Shown: positions 1-7,868 of the stretch, piece by piece
Layout: the number at the start of each line of letters is the position of its first letter
How positions within the stretch are numbered: position 1 is the first letter of the stretch
DNA from: Flavobacteriales bacterium
Lineage (GTDB): Bacteria; Bacteroidota; Bacteroidia; Flavobacteriales_F; PHOS-HE28
DNA length: 64,000 nucleotides
Reading direction: 5' to 3'
Assembly (NCBI GenBank): GCA_016705955.1
Contig: JADJKO010000001.1
Coordinates: 496,001 to 560,000, forward strand
Translations under genes and position numbers: made by a program
Notes under the pieces: generated by a model
Databases searched by the model: none
What the model was told of the DNA's origin: nothing
Seen by the model: only the letters and a program-made list of their open reading frames with translations

Positions 1-1
1 A

Positions 2-469
2 GAGGTCTTCGAATCGCGGAGCATCTTCTGGATGGAGGATCTGGATCTTGCTGCCACCATGGTGAAACGTGGACTGGAGAGCTGGAAGGAGAGCGGCCAT
101 GCCGATGATCTTCTGGATGGACTTTCCTTGGACCCGGCGGAGGAGAAAAGCTTCGTGGGTGACCTCTTCCGTCGCACGATCGAGTTGGGTGATGAGCACG
201 AAGCGCTCATTGCCGAACGCGCCAGCAATTGGGAAGCGGACCGCATCGCGCTGAGCGATATGATCCTGATGAAGATGGCCCTTACCGAAGTGCGCATCTT
301 CGAGCAGATCCCGATCAAGGTGACGATGAACGAATACATCGAGATCGCGAAAGCATACAGCACCCCGAAGAGCAAGAACTTCATCAACGGCGTGCTGGAC
401 AAGATCTTCATCGAGATGAAGGCGGATGGTCGCATCAGCAAGGTGGGTCGTGGACTACTTGAAAGTTGA
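2..469 (+). CDS. nusB: Transcription antitermination factor NusB (5' partial)
   Basis: The reading frame is open from the left edge, so the start lies outside the window. The visible 155 residues form the C-terminal RNA-binding helical domain of NusB; the segment IPIKVTMNEYIEIAKAYS followed by SKNFINGVLDKI is the family's most conserved stretch. NusB binds boxA RNA with NusE (S10) and promotes antitermination, chiefly of rRNA operons, in the cytoplasm. Bacteroidota NusB proteins are usually about 300 residues, with an extra N-terminal region, which fits the missing 5' part. The stop overlaps the likely TTG start of the next gene by four bases, so nusB, the DUF1573 gene and yajC probably form one transcription unit. 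Confidence 0.93.
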   Translation, partial: EVFESRSIFWMEDLDLAATMVKRGLESWKESGHADDLLDGLSLDPAEEKSFVGDLFRRTIELGDEHEALIAERASNWEADRIALSDMILMKMALTEVRIFEQIPIKVTMNEYIEIAKAYSTPKSKNFINGVLDKIFIEMKADGRISKVGRGLLES

Positions 470-948
470 ATGATGCTGCGCACCACATCATTCCTTTCAT
501 GATCGCGGTCCTCTTCGTGGGGTGTCGCCTTACGGACCACAGCGAGAACGAGGGTGTGACCACCGATGATCTCACCTTCCCCGTCTCCGGCTATGAAAAG
601 GTTGATGAAGCGGACATGCCTCGCATCGTGTTCGACCGGACCGAGGTGGCCATGGGACGGATCACTCAAGGACAGCGGGTCGAGCAACGGTTCTCCTTCA
701 CCAACAAAGGCGCTAGTCCGTTGGTGATCACCGATGTCCGCAGCACATGCGGATGCACGGTCGGTAAGGATTGGCCGAAAGGTGCGATCCCACCGGGCGG
801 CACCGGATCCATCACCGTGACCTTTGATAGTGAAGGCCGCGAAGGCATGCAGCACAAGACCGTCACGGTCCTCGCTAATTCATCACCGCCCAGCACGGTA
901 CTCACCCTCACCGGTGATGTCGTGGGGCCGATACCAAGCAACCGTTAA
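466..948 (+). CDS. DUF1573 domain lipoprotein
   Basis: A 160-residue protein if the TTG at 466 is the start (TTGA overlap with nusB); an in-frame ATG at 499 is the alternative. A short hydrophobic stretch ending in LFVGC looks like a lipobox, so the protein is probably a lipoprotein. Residues about 60-155 are a DUF1573 immunoglobulin-like beta-sandwich, with the hallmark STCGCT motif and PPGGTGSITVTFDSEGR. The family is abundant in Bacteroidota; its molecular role is unknown, and a periplasmic or surface scaffold role is only inference. The nusB-DUF1573-yajC-coaE order is common in Flavobacteriia, which supports the call. Confidence 0.88.
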   Translation: MNDAAHHIIPFMIAVLFVGCRLTDHSENEGVTTDDLTFPVSGYEKVDEADMPRIVFDRTEVAMGRITQGQRVEQRFSFTNKGASPLVITDVRSTCGCTVGKDWPKGAIPPGGTGSITVTFDSEGREGMQHKTVTVLANSSPPSTVLTLTGDVVGPIPSNR

Positions 949-963
949 TCCTCAACCAACCGA

Positions 964-1293
964 ATGACCGCTTCCATTCTACTACAAGCCGCCGCACCCG
1001 AGGCCCAGAACCCGGCAACTTTCTGGATCATGATGGGCCTCCTCATGGTGGTCTTCTGGTTCTTCATGATCCGCCCCCAGCAGAAGAAATCGAAGGACGC
1101 GCGCAAATTCAGGGAGTCGCTGGAGAAGGGGACGCGCATCGTCACCATCGGTGGCATCCATGGCAAGATCCTGGAGGTGGCGGACACCACCGTATTGGTG
1201 GACGTGGACAGCAATGTGAAGCTGCGCTTTGAGAAGAGCGCCATCGCCATGGACAATTCCCAGCAGCTGAACGAGGCCACAGCGAAAGGCTGA
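964..1293 (+). CDS. yajC: Preprotein translocase subunit YajC
   Basis: A 109-residue protein with one N-terminal membrane helix (residues about 20-37) followed by the YajC signature MIRPQQKKSKD and a small beta-rich cytoplasmic domain (GTRIVTIGGIHGKI). YajC associates with SecDF and the SecYEG translocon in the inner membrane and modestly assists export. The length is typical of the family. It starts 16 bases after the DUF1573 stop and is followed by coaE at 40 bases, consistent with one operon. Confidence 0.95.
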   Translation: MTASILLQAAAPEAQNPATFWIMMGLLMVVFWFFMIRPQQKKSKDARKFRESLEKGTRIVTIGGIHGKILEVADTTVLVDVDSNVKLRFEKSAIAMDNSQQLNEATAKG

Positions 1294-1332
1294 TCCATAC
1301 GCCACGAACAACGACCCCTTGGTTCCGCGATC

Positions 1333-1923
1333 ATGTGGAAGGTCGGATTGACCGGTGGGATAGGGGCGGGGAAGAGCACCGTGGCCCAAGTGTTCTCTGT
1401 CCTTGGCGTGCCCGTGTTCCATGCCGACGAAGAGGCGAAGGATCTTATGGATTCCGATCCGGTATTGCGGTCGGCGATCACCGAACGCTTCGGGGAGAAG
1501 GTCTACGCCGACAACATTCTTGACCGGCGCGCGTTGGCCGCCATCGTATTCAAAGACGTGCGTGCGCTTGCCGATCTCAATGCAATGGTGCATCCCGCGG
1601 TGCGTCGTGCATTCAACCGGTGGACCGAGGAGCAGACCGGTCCTTACGTGGTCATGGAAGCCGCGATCCTTGTAGAACACGACGGCTACAAGGCGTTCGA
1701 CCGGGTGATCACAGTCACCTGTCCGGAGGCAATGCGTGTGGCGCGGGTCATGCAACGCGACGGCGTTACGCAAGCGGATGTGCGGGCCCGAATGGCGAAC
1801 CAAGCCACCGAGGAGGAGCGCCTCCGGATCGCGCACTTCGTTGTCGCGAACGACGACACACAACTCGTGATCCCGCAGGTGTTGGCGATCCACGAAGAAC
1901 TCCTGAAGTCGGCAGGCGCATGA
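1333..1923 (+). CDS. coaE: Dephospho-CoA kinase
   Basis: A 196-residue P-loop kinase catalysing the last step of coenzyme A synthesis: ATP phosphorylates the 3'-hydroxyl of the dephospho-CoA ribose. The Walker A motif GGIGAGKST is at residues 8-16, followed by the family-typical VFHADEEAKDLM and the lid/core region RVMQRDGVTQADVRARMANQ. Length is normal for CoaE. The stop overlaps the ATG of the next gene (ATGA at 1920-1923), indicating translational coupling. Confidence 0.96.
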   Translation: MWKVGLTGGIGAGKSTVAQVFSVLGVPVFHADEEAKDLMDSDPVLRSAITERFGEKVYADNILDRRALAAIVFKDVRALADLNAMVHPAVRRAFNRWTEEQTGPYVVMEAAILVEHDGYKAFDRVITVTCPEAMRVARVMQRDGVTQADVRARMANQATEEERLRIAHFVVANDDTQLVIPQVLAIHEELLKSAGA

Positions 1924-2207
1924 AGCAGGTTGAACGCCGACTTCCGCTCAGCACGGTCACGCTGGTCTTCGGCGCATTGAGCATCCCCCTCGCCTTTGCG
2001 CGACACTTGTGCTCGCTGGCCGTGATCCTTGGGGTGTATGCATTGATCTTCGGATGGTGGGGTCAGCGCCGAGCAGCTGGACACCTATTGCGCTACACGG
2101 CGGTAAGTGTGAAGCACTCACGCATCGGTGCGCGTTTGGCGATGGTAGGAACCGTCTGCGCTGTGATCATGTGGGTACTGTGGGCCTCGAATTGGCTATT
2201 GACCTAG
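1920..2207 (+). CDS. Small two- or three-helix membrane protein (DUF4190-like)
   Basis: A 95-residue protein starting at the ATG that overlaps the coaE stop. It begins MKQVERRLPLSTVTLVFGAL, has hydrophobic segments around residues 11-27, 28-43 and 70-94, and a basic loop between them. The layout (helix, short turn, helix, basic linker with RIGARLAMVG, helix) resembles DUF4190-type membrane proteins of Bacteroidota, but I assign this only by pattern. Function unknown; its coupling to coaE suggests co-expression rather than a shared pathway. Confidence 0.7.
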   Translation: MKQVERRLPLSTVTLVFGALSIPLAFARHLCSLAVILGVYALIFGWWGQRRAAGHLLRYTAVSVKHSRIGARLAMVGTVCAVIMWVLWASNWLLT

Positions 2208-2244
2208 CCTTTCGAACACGGGAGGTCGAGGAACCGGATCGGGA

Positions 2245-2805
2245 TCAGGCCCGGAGCGCTCGCTGAATGGGCACCACACTGGACTGTACATTCTCTTCCC
2301 CGAACGCATCGATGTAGCAAGCCAGCAAACTCGCGGTGGCTGCGGCATCGGCGAGCGCGCGGTGCGCCGAGTTGAACTCGATGCCGAAATACCGGCAAAG
2401 GCTGCCCAGATTGTAATGCTCCAAGGTGGGTACCAAGCGGCGTCCCAATCGCTCGGTGCATAACGTCGGTCGCTCGAACGGCATACCCGTGCGCGCGAAC
2501 TCATGTGCCAGCGCGGTCATATCGAAGCGCACATTGTGTGCGACCACGATGCGATCCTGGGTGAGCGTTTCCAATGTGCGGACCACTTCGCTGAAGACCG
2601 GTGCGTTGCGCAGCAGTTCATCATCGATCCCGGTGAGCTTCTTCGTGAACCAGGGGACGCGGCACCGCGGATGCACCAAACTGTCCCAGCGCAGCCGCTC
2701 ATCTCGACCGTTCATGGCCAGCACAGCCACCTCCATCACTCGTCCATTGGTGGGATCGCCTTCGGTCGTCTCCACATCCAGCACAGCATAGTACGATCCA
2801 CTCAT
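2245..2805 (-). CDS. DEDDh 3'-5' exonuclease (DnaQ/PolIII epsilon-like)
   Basis: A 186-residue protein consisting of one DEDDh exonuclease domain. Exo I is LDVETTEGDP, Exo II is VAHNVRFDMTAL and Exo III is HRALADAAAT, giving the acidic metal ligands and the catalytic histidine. The chosen start (MSGSYYAVLDVET, ATG at 2803-2805) places Exo I directly after the start as in family members; an upstream in-frame ATG would add 28 unrelated residues. It stands alone on the minus strand. It could be a free-standing proofreading-like exonuclease or an RNA 3' trimming enzyme; there is no GIY-YIG or polymerase domain attached. Confidence 0.87.
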   Translation of the reverse strand: MSGSYYAVLDVETTEGDPTNGRVMEVAVLAMNGRDERLRWDSLVHPRCRVPWFTKKLTGIDDELLRNAPVFSEVVRTLETLTQDRIVVAHNVRFDMTALAHEFARTGMPFERPTLCTERLGRRLVPTLEHYNLGSLCRYFGIEFNSAHRALADAAATASLLACYIDAFGEENVQSSVVPIQRALRA

Positions 2806-3029
2806 GGCGCCGTCATACGCGAAGGGTATGGGTGGGGTTGCCAGCGGCTGAACGAAAGCCGATGACCGATGGACGACGCGTGAATGCACGGGGAGCGTAA
2901 TGATGATCGGTGCGAAAGCTAATGATCGGGATCCATCATGAATGGGTATCCGGGCATGTGGAACTCGAAGTTCGACCGGACCGTCACCATTTTCAAAAAG
3001 TACCGTTGAAATGACAGGAACCCGGAAGC

Positions 3030-3554
3030 ATGGCGCTGAACGTATCCTTCAAACCAGGCATGAAGCAGTCGCTGCTCGCAGCGCGCTATTTCAACACCAC
3101 TGCGGAAGAGGCGATGGATGGCTTGATCGCTTCGGCGACGCCGAGACAGTACCTGATCTCCGTGCAGGATGGTACCTCCCTGCGCGTTCGGATATGGTCC
3201 GAGATCGGGCTGGAAGAAGAACAGATGGGGGAATTGCTCGATTGGCTTCGCGGTGTCCAGGGCGATATCCGGACCATCCAGTCGGGTTCCACGAATGCGC
3301 ACGATCACGCAAGCGTCGTGGAGAAGTGGGTGGCCGAAAGGCACGGCATCGCCGATCTCTTCCTTGAACAACTGGATCCGACCACGAGCAGCAAAGCCGA
3401 TATGGAACCGGATCTCTCGTTGGGTGTTCTTGGTGGCCGCACCGTGATGATCTCCACGAACACCTTGATGTTCAGTCGGCTCCAGGAAGGGGTCTTCGGA
3501 CTCTCCATCGCACAACGCGGGAGCTATTTGATCGAGCAGCTCCGGCGCGCTTGA
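3030..3554 (+). CDS. Protein of unknown function, 174 residues
   Basis: I do not recognise the family. The protein has no signal peptide or membrane helix and reads as a soluble alpha/beta protein, with strands such as YLISVQDGTSLRVRIWSEI and SLGVLGGRTVMISTN and an acidic helical middle. Codon use matches the neighbours and the frame is clean over its whole length, so it is probably a real gene. It lies between two minus-strand genes and is probably monocistronic. No function is inferred. Confidence 0.7.
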   Translation: MALNVSFKPGMKQSLLAARYFNTTAEEAMDGLIASATPRQYLISVQDGTSLRVRIWSEIGLEEEQMGELLDWLRGVQGDIRTIQSGSTNAHDHASVVEKWVAERHGIADLFLEQLDPTTSSKADMEPDLSLGVLGGRTVMISTNTLMFSRLQEGVFGLSIAQRGSYLIEQLRRA

Positions 3555-3584
3555 TCCATTCAACCCAAGCGAAGTTGGTATGGT

Positions 3585-3947
3585 TCATCCGTGGTAGACA
3601 CGGCTGGCGATGATCACTCCATCGCGCAATTCCAGGACCTCACCGACAAGCAGGTCCGCTTCCCCATCCACGTGACGGATGTATTCCATGAAGACCGTCC
3701 GCTCATCGGCCACGAGCTTCTTCAACTCATACCGCAAGGAGGGAAGGCGCTCGAATGCATTGGCCCACCACGCACGCAACGCGTCCTTCCCTTTGATCAG
3801 TCCCTTGGTCTCCGGTTGCCTCACTTGCAACTTCGGACTGAAATGTTCGGCATCCTCGGCATAGAGGTCAAGCAACGACTCCAGGTCGTGCGCATTGAAG
3901 TCCTCGATCCAGAGGTACGCGATGCCTTTGTTCGCTTGCGCGTTCAT
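3585..3947 (-). CDS. NTF2/SnoaL-like family protein
   Basis: A 120-residue protein with the cone-shaped NTF2-like fold pattern: N-terminal helix IAYLWIEDFNAHDLESLLDL, then YAEDAEHFSP, a KGLIKGKDALRAWW helix, and strands ending in EVLELRDGVIIASRVYHG. The start MNAQANKG at 3945-3947 is chosen over an upstream ATG that adds 28 low-complexity residues. NTF2-like proteins include isomerases, hydrolases and non-enzymatic binding proteins; substrate cannot be predicted. It converges on the preceding unknown gene with 30 bases between them. Confidence 0.83.
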   Translation of the reverse strand: MNAQANKGIAYLWIEDFNAHDLESLLDLYAEDAEHFSPKLQVRQPETKGLIKGKDALRAWWANAFERLPSLRYELKKLVADERTVFMEYIRHVDGEADLLVGEVLELRDGVIIASRVYHG

Positions 3948-4047
3948 CGGTGCTAATGTGGGAAGATCAGGCGGTGGTCCAATTACCCACAAAGGATGAA
4001 TTTGAGGAATGGTCGTCCGGCGCCTCCGCAACCGATATCCTTGCAGA

Positions 4048-4629
4048 ATGACGGGAGCAGCGGAGCGGGTACGGGGTCATCGGGAGTTGGTGGATCTGCT
4101 TCGGATGGCCTATTCGGCGGAGAAAGCGGCAGCCTTCGCGTACCAGGGCCATGCGGGTTCCATCAAGTCCGAAGTGGACAAGGCCGCCATCCATCAGATC
4201 GAACTGGATGAGTGGGGCCACCGGCACGAGGTGCTCACGATCATGCAGCAGTATGCCATTCCGGTATCGAAGTATTACGAGTTCCGCTTCCACGTCATCG
4301 GCAAGGTGATCTCGGGGTCCTGCTATGTCATCGGTTGGTTCATGCCGTTCTACTTCGCCGGAAGGCTGGAAAGTGGGAACGTTTGCGAATACTTCCGCAT
4401 GATGCACTTCTTCCATGAACTGGGGATCTCGGAACATGATCGGGTGCTCTACGACATGGGGATCAAGGAGAAGGAGCACGAAGTGTACTTCCTCGGGCGG
4501 ATCAAGAACAAGAAGCTGCTCCCTTTCTTCGAGCGGATCTTCAATTGGGGCGCGCGGAAGAGCTTCAATGACGTGGACCTCGAAACGAAGTACCCTGTCG
4601 AGACCTCGGAAGCGTATTGCAAGAAGTAG
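4048..4629 (+). CDS. Ferritin-like di-iron protein (COQ7-like)
   Basis: A 193-residue helical protein with features of a four-helix di-iron carboxylate fold: an early glutamate in AEKAAAFAYQGHA, then ExxH in DEWGHRHE, a glutamate in CEYFRMMHFFHELG and a second ExxH in KEKEHEVYF. This spacing resembles demethoxyubiquinone hydroxylase (COQ7) and related ferritin-like proteins. A hydrophobic stretch (GSCYVIGWFMPFYFAG) lies between the two halves and may contact the membrane. An in-frame ATG at 4009 would add 13 residues; ATG 4048 is preferred because homology starts close to it. The true substrate is unknown. Confidence 0.75.
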   Translation: MTGAAERVRGHRELVDLLRMAYSAEKAAAFAYQGHAGSIKSEVDKAAIHQIELDEWGHRHEVLTIMQQYAIPVSKYYEFRFHVIGKVISGSCYVIGWFMPFYFAGRLESGNVCEYFRMMHFFHELGISEHDRVLYDMGIKEKEHEVYFLGRIKNKKLLPFFERIFNWGARKSFNDVDLETKYPVETSEAYCKK

Positions 4630-4658
4630 ATCGCGCTGCGGGTGAAGTGATGGAATGA

Positions 4659-5177
4659 TCACTCCGGTTCCGGCCAACGGATCTCCTTCACCTCCAATTC
4701 CTGCTTCGTCTGCCCGAGTACGAAGCTGGCACGTTCGCCCACGCACTTGCCCATGAGCGCACGCACGATCGGTGCAGTGAAGGCGGATCGTTCTTCCGCC
4801 ACCGAAGCCTCATCCACACCCACAATAGTGAAGGTGCGCACGGTGCCTTGCTGAGGACCATTCAAGTAGGCCACCTTCACCAGCGCGCCGAACACCAATT
4901 CCGAGGGGGCTTCTTCACTTTGCACCGCGGGCCGCGCCGTTACGATGCGTTCGTTCAGGAGGGCGAGGCGGCCATCGATCTCCGCCTTTGTGCGACGGCG
5001 CTCATCGTCGCTGCCGGTTGCATTGGCACGATCCAGCTCCAGTTGTTCACGCTCTTCCAACATTAGGCGCATGCCACGCGCCGTCACGTAGTTCGTCACC
5101 CCATCGGGCAGCGCGGCACGAGGTGGTATGAAGGGCGCTTCCTCCTGATCATCCTCTTTGACGAAGCCGCGGCTCAT
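4659..5177 (-). CDS. GreA/GreB-family transcript cleavage factor
   Basis: A 172-residue protein. It opens MSRGFVKEDDQEEAPFIPPR, characteristic of GreB-like factors in Bacteroidota, followed by the N-terminal coiled coil (residues about 30-90, with RGMRLMLEEREQLELDRA) and the C-terminal FKBP-like domain (LVFGALVKVAYLNG to KQELEVKEIRWPEPE). Gre factors insert the coiled coil into the RNA polymerase secondary channel and stimulate transcript cleavage to rescue backtracked complexes. The start at 5175-5177 is preferred over one eight codons upstream because of the conserved MSRGF opening. It converges with the ferritin-like gene. Confidence 0.88.
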   Translation of the reverse strand: MSRGFVKEDDQEEAPFIPPRAALPDGVTNYVTARGMRLMLEEREQLELDRANATGSDDERRRTKAEIDGRLALLNERIVTARPAVQSEEAPSELVFGALVKVAYLNGPQQGTVRTFTIVGVDEASVAEERSAFTAPIVRALMGKCVGERASFVLGQTKQELEVKEIRWPEPE

Positions 5178-5226
5178 GGGGCAAAGATCCACTACTTTCA
5201 CAGGAGCGCTGTAACACCCCGTTCCG

Positions 5227-6804
5227 ATGCATCACACATACACCACCTTGCTCGCTGTTGTTCTAGCTGTCTCCGCATCCGCCCAGCAATCCGGCGAGTT
5301 GGACCTCACGTTCTCCGGGGATGGCATTGCCACGATACACTTCCCACCGGCCGGTTCCGATCTGGGTGTATGCATCGCGGTGCAGCCCGATGGTCGCATC
5401 GTTGTGGGTGGATCAACGCAGCAGCAAACTGGTGTTGGGGGGATTGCCATGGCGTTGGTGCGCCTCATGCCCGATGGCAGCTTGGACAACAGTTTCGGCA
5501 CCGGCGGACGGGTGACCACCACGCTCGGCAGCGGGTCCACGATCGACGACAAGATCTTGGGGATCGCCGTGCAGGCTGATGGAAAGATCATCGCTGTGGG
5601 CCAGACCTTCGTGAACGGTGGCGGTTACCAAGCGGCGATCCTCCGCTACAACTCCAATGGCACCTTGGACAACACCTTCAGCGGCGACGGTATTCGTGTG
5701 GACGACATCGGAACCGGTAGCGATGACGGATTCTTCGACGTGGCCGTGCAGTCCAACGGAAGCATCGCCGTGGTGGGCACCGCGCTCAACACCGTAGGCT
5801 ATGATGCCGTGGTGGCCCGCTACCTCACCGATGGCGTGCCGGACAACAGCTTCAGTGGTGATGGCTTCGAGATCCTGGACATCGGGGGCGTAGAGAACCG
5901 TGCCTCCGGATTGGCGCTGCAGGTGGATGGCCGCATGGTGATCAGCGGGGAAGCGGGGGACACGTTCGGCAACAGCGAATTCATGTTGGTGCGCTTCACC
6001 AGCGGTGGCGCGCTCGATGCCACGTTCGGCACAGGAGGAGTCGTTGTATCTGCGCTCACCACGAATGCCGATTGGGCCTATGATGTGGCGGTGCAGGCGG
6101 ATGGAAAGATCATCGCCAGTGGGATCGTGGCCACAGCGGCATTCCTTGGCGATGTCGGCATTGCCCGCTACAATTCTGATGGGTCGTTGGATAATTCTTT
6201 TTCCGGTGACGGCTGGACGAACGTGGTGAATGGTGCGTACAGCATTGCGCGCTCGGTGGTGGTGTTGCCGGATGGCCGGATCGCCGGTGGCGGTATCGCG
6301 GGCGACGCTCTTGGTGTGGTGATGCTCTTGCCGAACGGATCGCCCGATACCAACTTCTCCGGCGATGGCATGGTGGATTCGCAACAAGGGAACTCCACCT
6401 ACGGCAACGCGGTGGCCATACAGCCCGATGGGAAGTTGCTACTCGTGGGCAGCTCGAACTTCGGCGCAACACTGGACGACATTGTTGTGCTGCGCTACCA
6501 CACGGGCCTGGTCATTGGCGTGAACGAACTTTCGATGGCGCTCGGAGAACCACTCGTCTTCCCGAACCCGATCGGCAGCAGCGCCGACCTCACGTACACT
6601 TTGCAAGCCGATGAACGCATCACCGTCACTTTGTTCGACATGGAGGGTCGCGTGGTACAGGTCTTCGCGGATGGCATTGTGCAGGGTGCGGGTGAGCATC
6701 GGATGAAATTGGATCTCTCCAAGGATATCGCCCCGGGCAACTACCGGATCAGGATCGCGGCAACAAGCGGTGTAAGTTCCAGCGTGCAGGTGGTGAAGGA
6801 ATAG
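5227..6804 (+). CDS. T9SS-exported delta-60 repeat (beta-propeller-like) protein
   Basis: A 525-residue protein with a signal peptide (residues 1-20, ending VSASAQ). Residues about 24-425 are roughly eight delta-60 repeats, each with a core like AVQADGKIIAVG followed by RYNSDGSLDNSFSGDG, a fold thought to form a beta-propeller. Residues about 440-525 are a T9SS type A sorting domain, starting VFPNPIGSSADL and ending with a basic, beta-rich tail. The protein should be exported by the Sec and type IX systems and become secreted or surface-attached. Its ligand is unknown. It diverges from the gre gene. Confidence 0.9.
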   Translation: MHHTYTTLLAVVLAVSASAQQSGELDLTFSGDGIATIHFPPAGSDLGVCIAVQPDGRIVVGGSTQQQTGVGGIAMALVRLMPDGSLDNSFGTGGRVTTTLGSGSTIDDKILGIAVQADGKIIAVGQTFVNGGGYQAAILRYNSNGTLDNTFSGDGIRVDDIGTGSDDGFFDVAVQSNGSIAVVGTALNTVGYDAVVARYLTDGVPDNSFSGDGFEILDIGGVENRASGLALQVDGRMVISGEAGDTFGNSEFMLVRFTSGGALDATFGTGGVVVSALTTNADWAYDVAVQADGKIIASGIVATAAFLGDVGIARYNSDGSLDNSFSGDGWTNVVNGAYSIARSVVVLPDGRIAGGGIAGDALGVVMLLPNGSPDTNFSGDGMVDSQQGNSTYGNAVAIQPDGKLLLVGSSNFGATLDDIVVLRYHTGLVIGVNELSMALGEPLVFPNPIGSSADLTYTLQADERITVTLFDMEGRVVQVFADGIVQGAGEHRMKLDLSKDIAPGNYRIRIAATSGVSSSVQVVKE

Positions 6805-6847
6805 CGCGGCACACCGCCACGCATCACGATCGGCTGAAGCACTTCGC

Positions 6848-7399
6848 TCACTTCGGCGCCAACTTCCCGTACACCACCGTATCGCAGAACGCGCCATCCC
6901 AGAAGATGTTCTCCGAAAAGTGGGCCTCGCGCACGAAACCGTTCTTCTCCAATGTGCGCACCGAACCCACGTTGCGCGGCTCGGTCCACGCTTCCACACT
7001 GTGCAGACCGAAGGCGTCGAATCCATGGTCCATCACCGCGGCGATGGCTTCGCTCATCAGGCCCTTGCCCCAATGGGCGCGTGACAGCGTGTAACCCAGT
7101 TCCGCGCGGTAGTGCTCTTTGATGATGCGCCAAAGACCGATGAGGCCGATGCATCGGTCATCACCTTTCATGGTGACGGCCCATTGCGCGCCTTCGTTCG
7201 CACGTTGGATGTCCTGGATCTTCGTGATCAACGCATGTGCGTCGTCAATGCTCACCGCCATGGGCCGGTGTACATAGCGCATCACTTCGGGGTCGCTGCG
7301 CATGGCGAAGAGTTCCGGAGCATCCTCCATGCGGACTTCGCGAAGCACGAGGCGCGAGGTGGTGAGGGTAGGGAGTGAGGTGAGGTCAAGGGTGAGCAT
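6848..7399 (-). CDS. GNAT acetyltransferase, RimJ/RimL type
   Basis: A 183-residue GCN5-related N-acetyltransferase of the RimJ/RimL (ribosomal-protein-alanine) subgroup. The family opening TTSRLVLREVRMEDAPELF is present, as is the acetyl-CoA pyrophosphate-binding region (HWGKGLMSEAIAAVM) and the late motif EPRNVGSVRTLEKNGF. Length is typical. Members acetylate N-termini of ribosomal proteins or small molecules; the substrate here is unknown. It converges with the delta-60 repeat gene, 43 bases apart, without a clear terminator hairpin. Confidence 0.9.
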   Translation of the reverse strand: MLTLDLTSLPTLTTSRLVLREVRMEDAPELFAMRSDPEVMRYVHRPMAVSIDDAHALITKIQDIQRANEGAQWAVTMKGDDRCIGLIGLWRIIKEHYRAELGYTLSRAHWGKGLMSEAIAAVMDHGFDAFGLHSVEAWTEPRNVGSVRTLEKNGFVREAHFSENIFWDGAFCDTVVYGKLAPK

Positions 7400-7474
7400 G
7401 GCGGCCGCAAAGGTGGAGGAGCAAGCAGTATCGGTCCGTTCGGTTGCCCCGCCCTTCTGACACTACAACGTTTG

Positions 7475-7766
7475 CTAGAGCTCCGCGAAGTAATCCCGCC
7501 ACTCCGGGTTCATAACCTTTGATCAAGGCGCTCTTCTTCCGTCAAAACCCACCCTTCAATTGCTTCTCCCGTTCGATCGCTTTCACCATGCCATCGATCT
7601 TCTCGTAGTACACGAGCTTGTCAAGGTTGTACTGCGCCGTGAAGCTGCCCGCGTAGTGTTTGCTCTTGTGCTTGGCAATGCGGCCTTTGATGTCGGAGGT
7701 AACGCCCACGTACAGCACGCCGTCGCGCTTGTTGGTGGTGATGTACACCCAGGCGGTCTTGGCCAT
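7475..7766 (-). pseudogene. GIY-YIG nuclease-family protein, decayed C-terminus
   Basis: The open frame (7542-7766) encodes 74 residues with the small GIY-YIG domain: WVYITTNKRDGVLYVGVTSD, then RIAKHKSKHYAGSFTAQYN and IEREKQLKGG. It stops at TGA directly after KGGF. Downstream the usual remainder of the family can still be read: RKKSALIK in the same frame after the stop, then, after a one-base frame change near 7515, MNPEWRDYFAEL and a TAG at 7475-7477. So an in-frame stop and a frameshift separate the conserved C-terminal helix from the domain. Either the gene is decaying or the assembly has errors. Such single-domain GIY-YIG proteins resemble UvrC N-termini and homing nucleases, but their role is unknown. 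Confidence 0.78.
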
Positions 7767-7800
7767 CGTTCGCGGTCGTCAGGTTGCAAGCTCGCTTCGG

Positions 7801-7816
7801 CTGGCCAAGGGGCCAG
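7801..7816. repeat. Short perfect hairpin
   Basis: CTGGCC and GGCCAG flank an AAGG loop. It abuts the larger palindrome at 7817-7866, so the two may act as one structured element. There is no T-run after it, so it is not an obvious terminator. Confidence 0.55.
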
Positions 7817-7866
7817 CCTCGCGATGACCGGCTCCGACAATATTATCGAAGCCGGTCATCGCGAGG
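7817..7866. repeat. 50-bp near-perfect palindrome
   Basis: Two 17-base arms, CCTCGCGATGACCGGCT at 7817-7833 and its exact complement at 7850-7866, flank a 16-base centre that is itself nearly palindromic around AATATT. It lies just upstream of the GIY-YIG gene (which reads away from it) and at the head of the repeat array. It looks like an intergenic repeat (REP/MITE-like); whether other copies exist in the genome cannot be seen here. Confidence 0.75.
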
Positions 7867-7868
7867 GC

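Noticed and set aside
5413..6387. Long minus-strand open frame of 324 codons across the delta-60 repeat gene
   Set aside because: It is an antisense shadow of a G+C-rich repeat gene, with histidine/arginine-rich composition and no family features.
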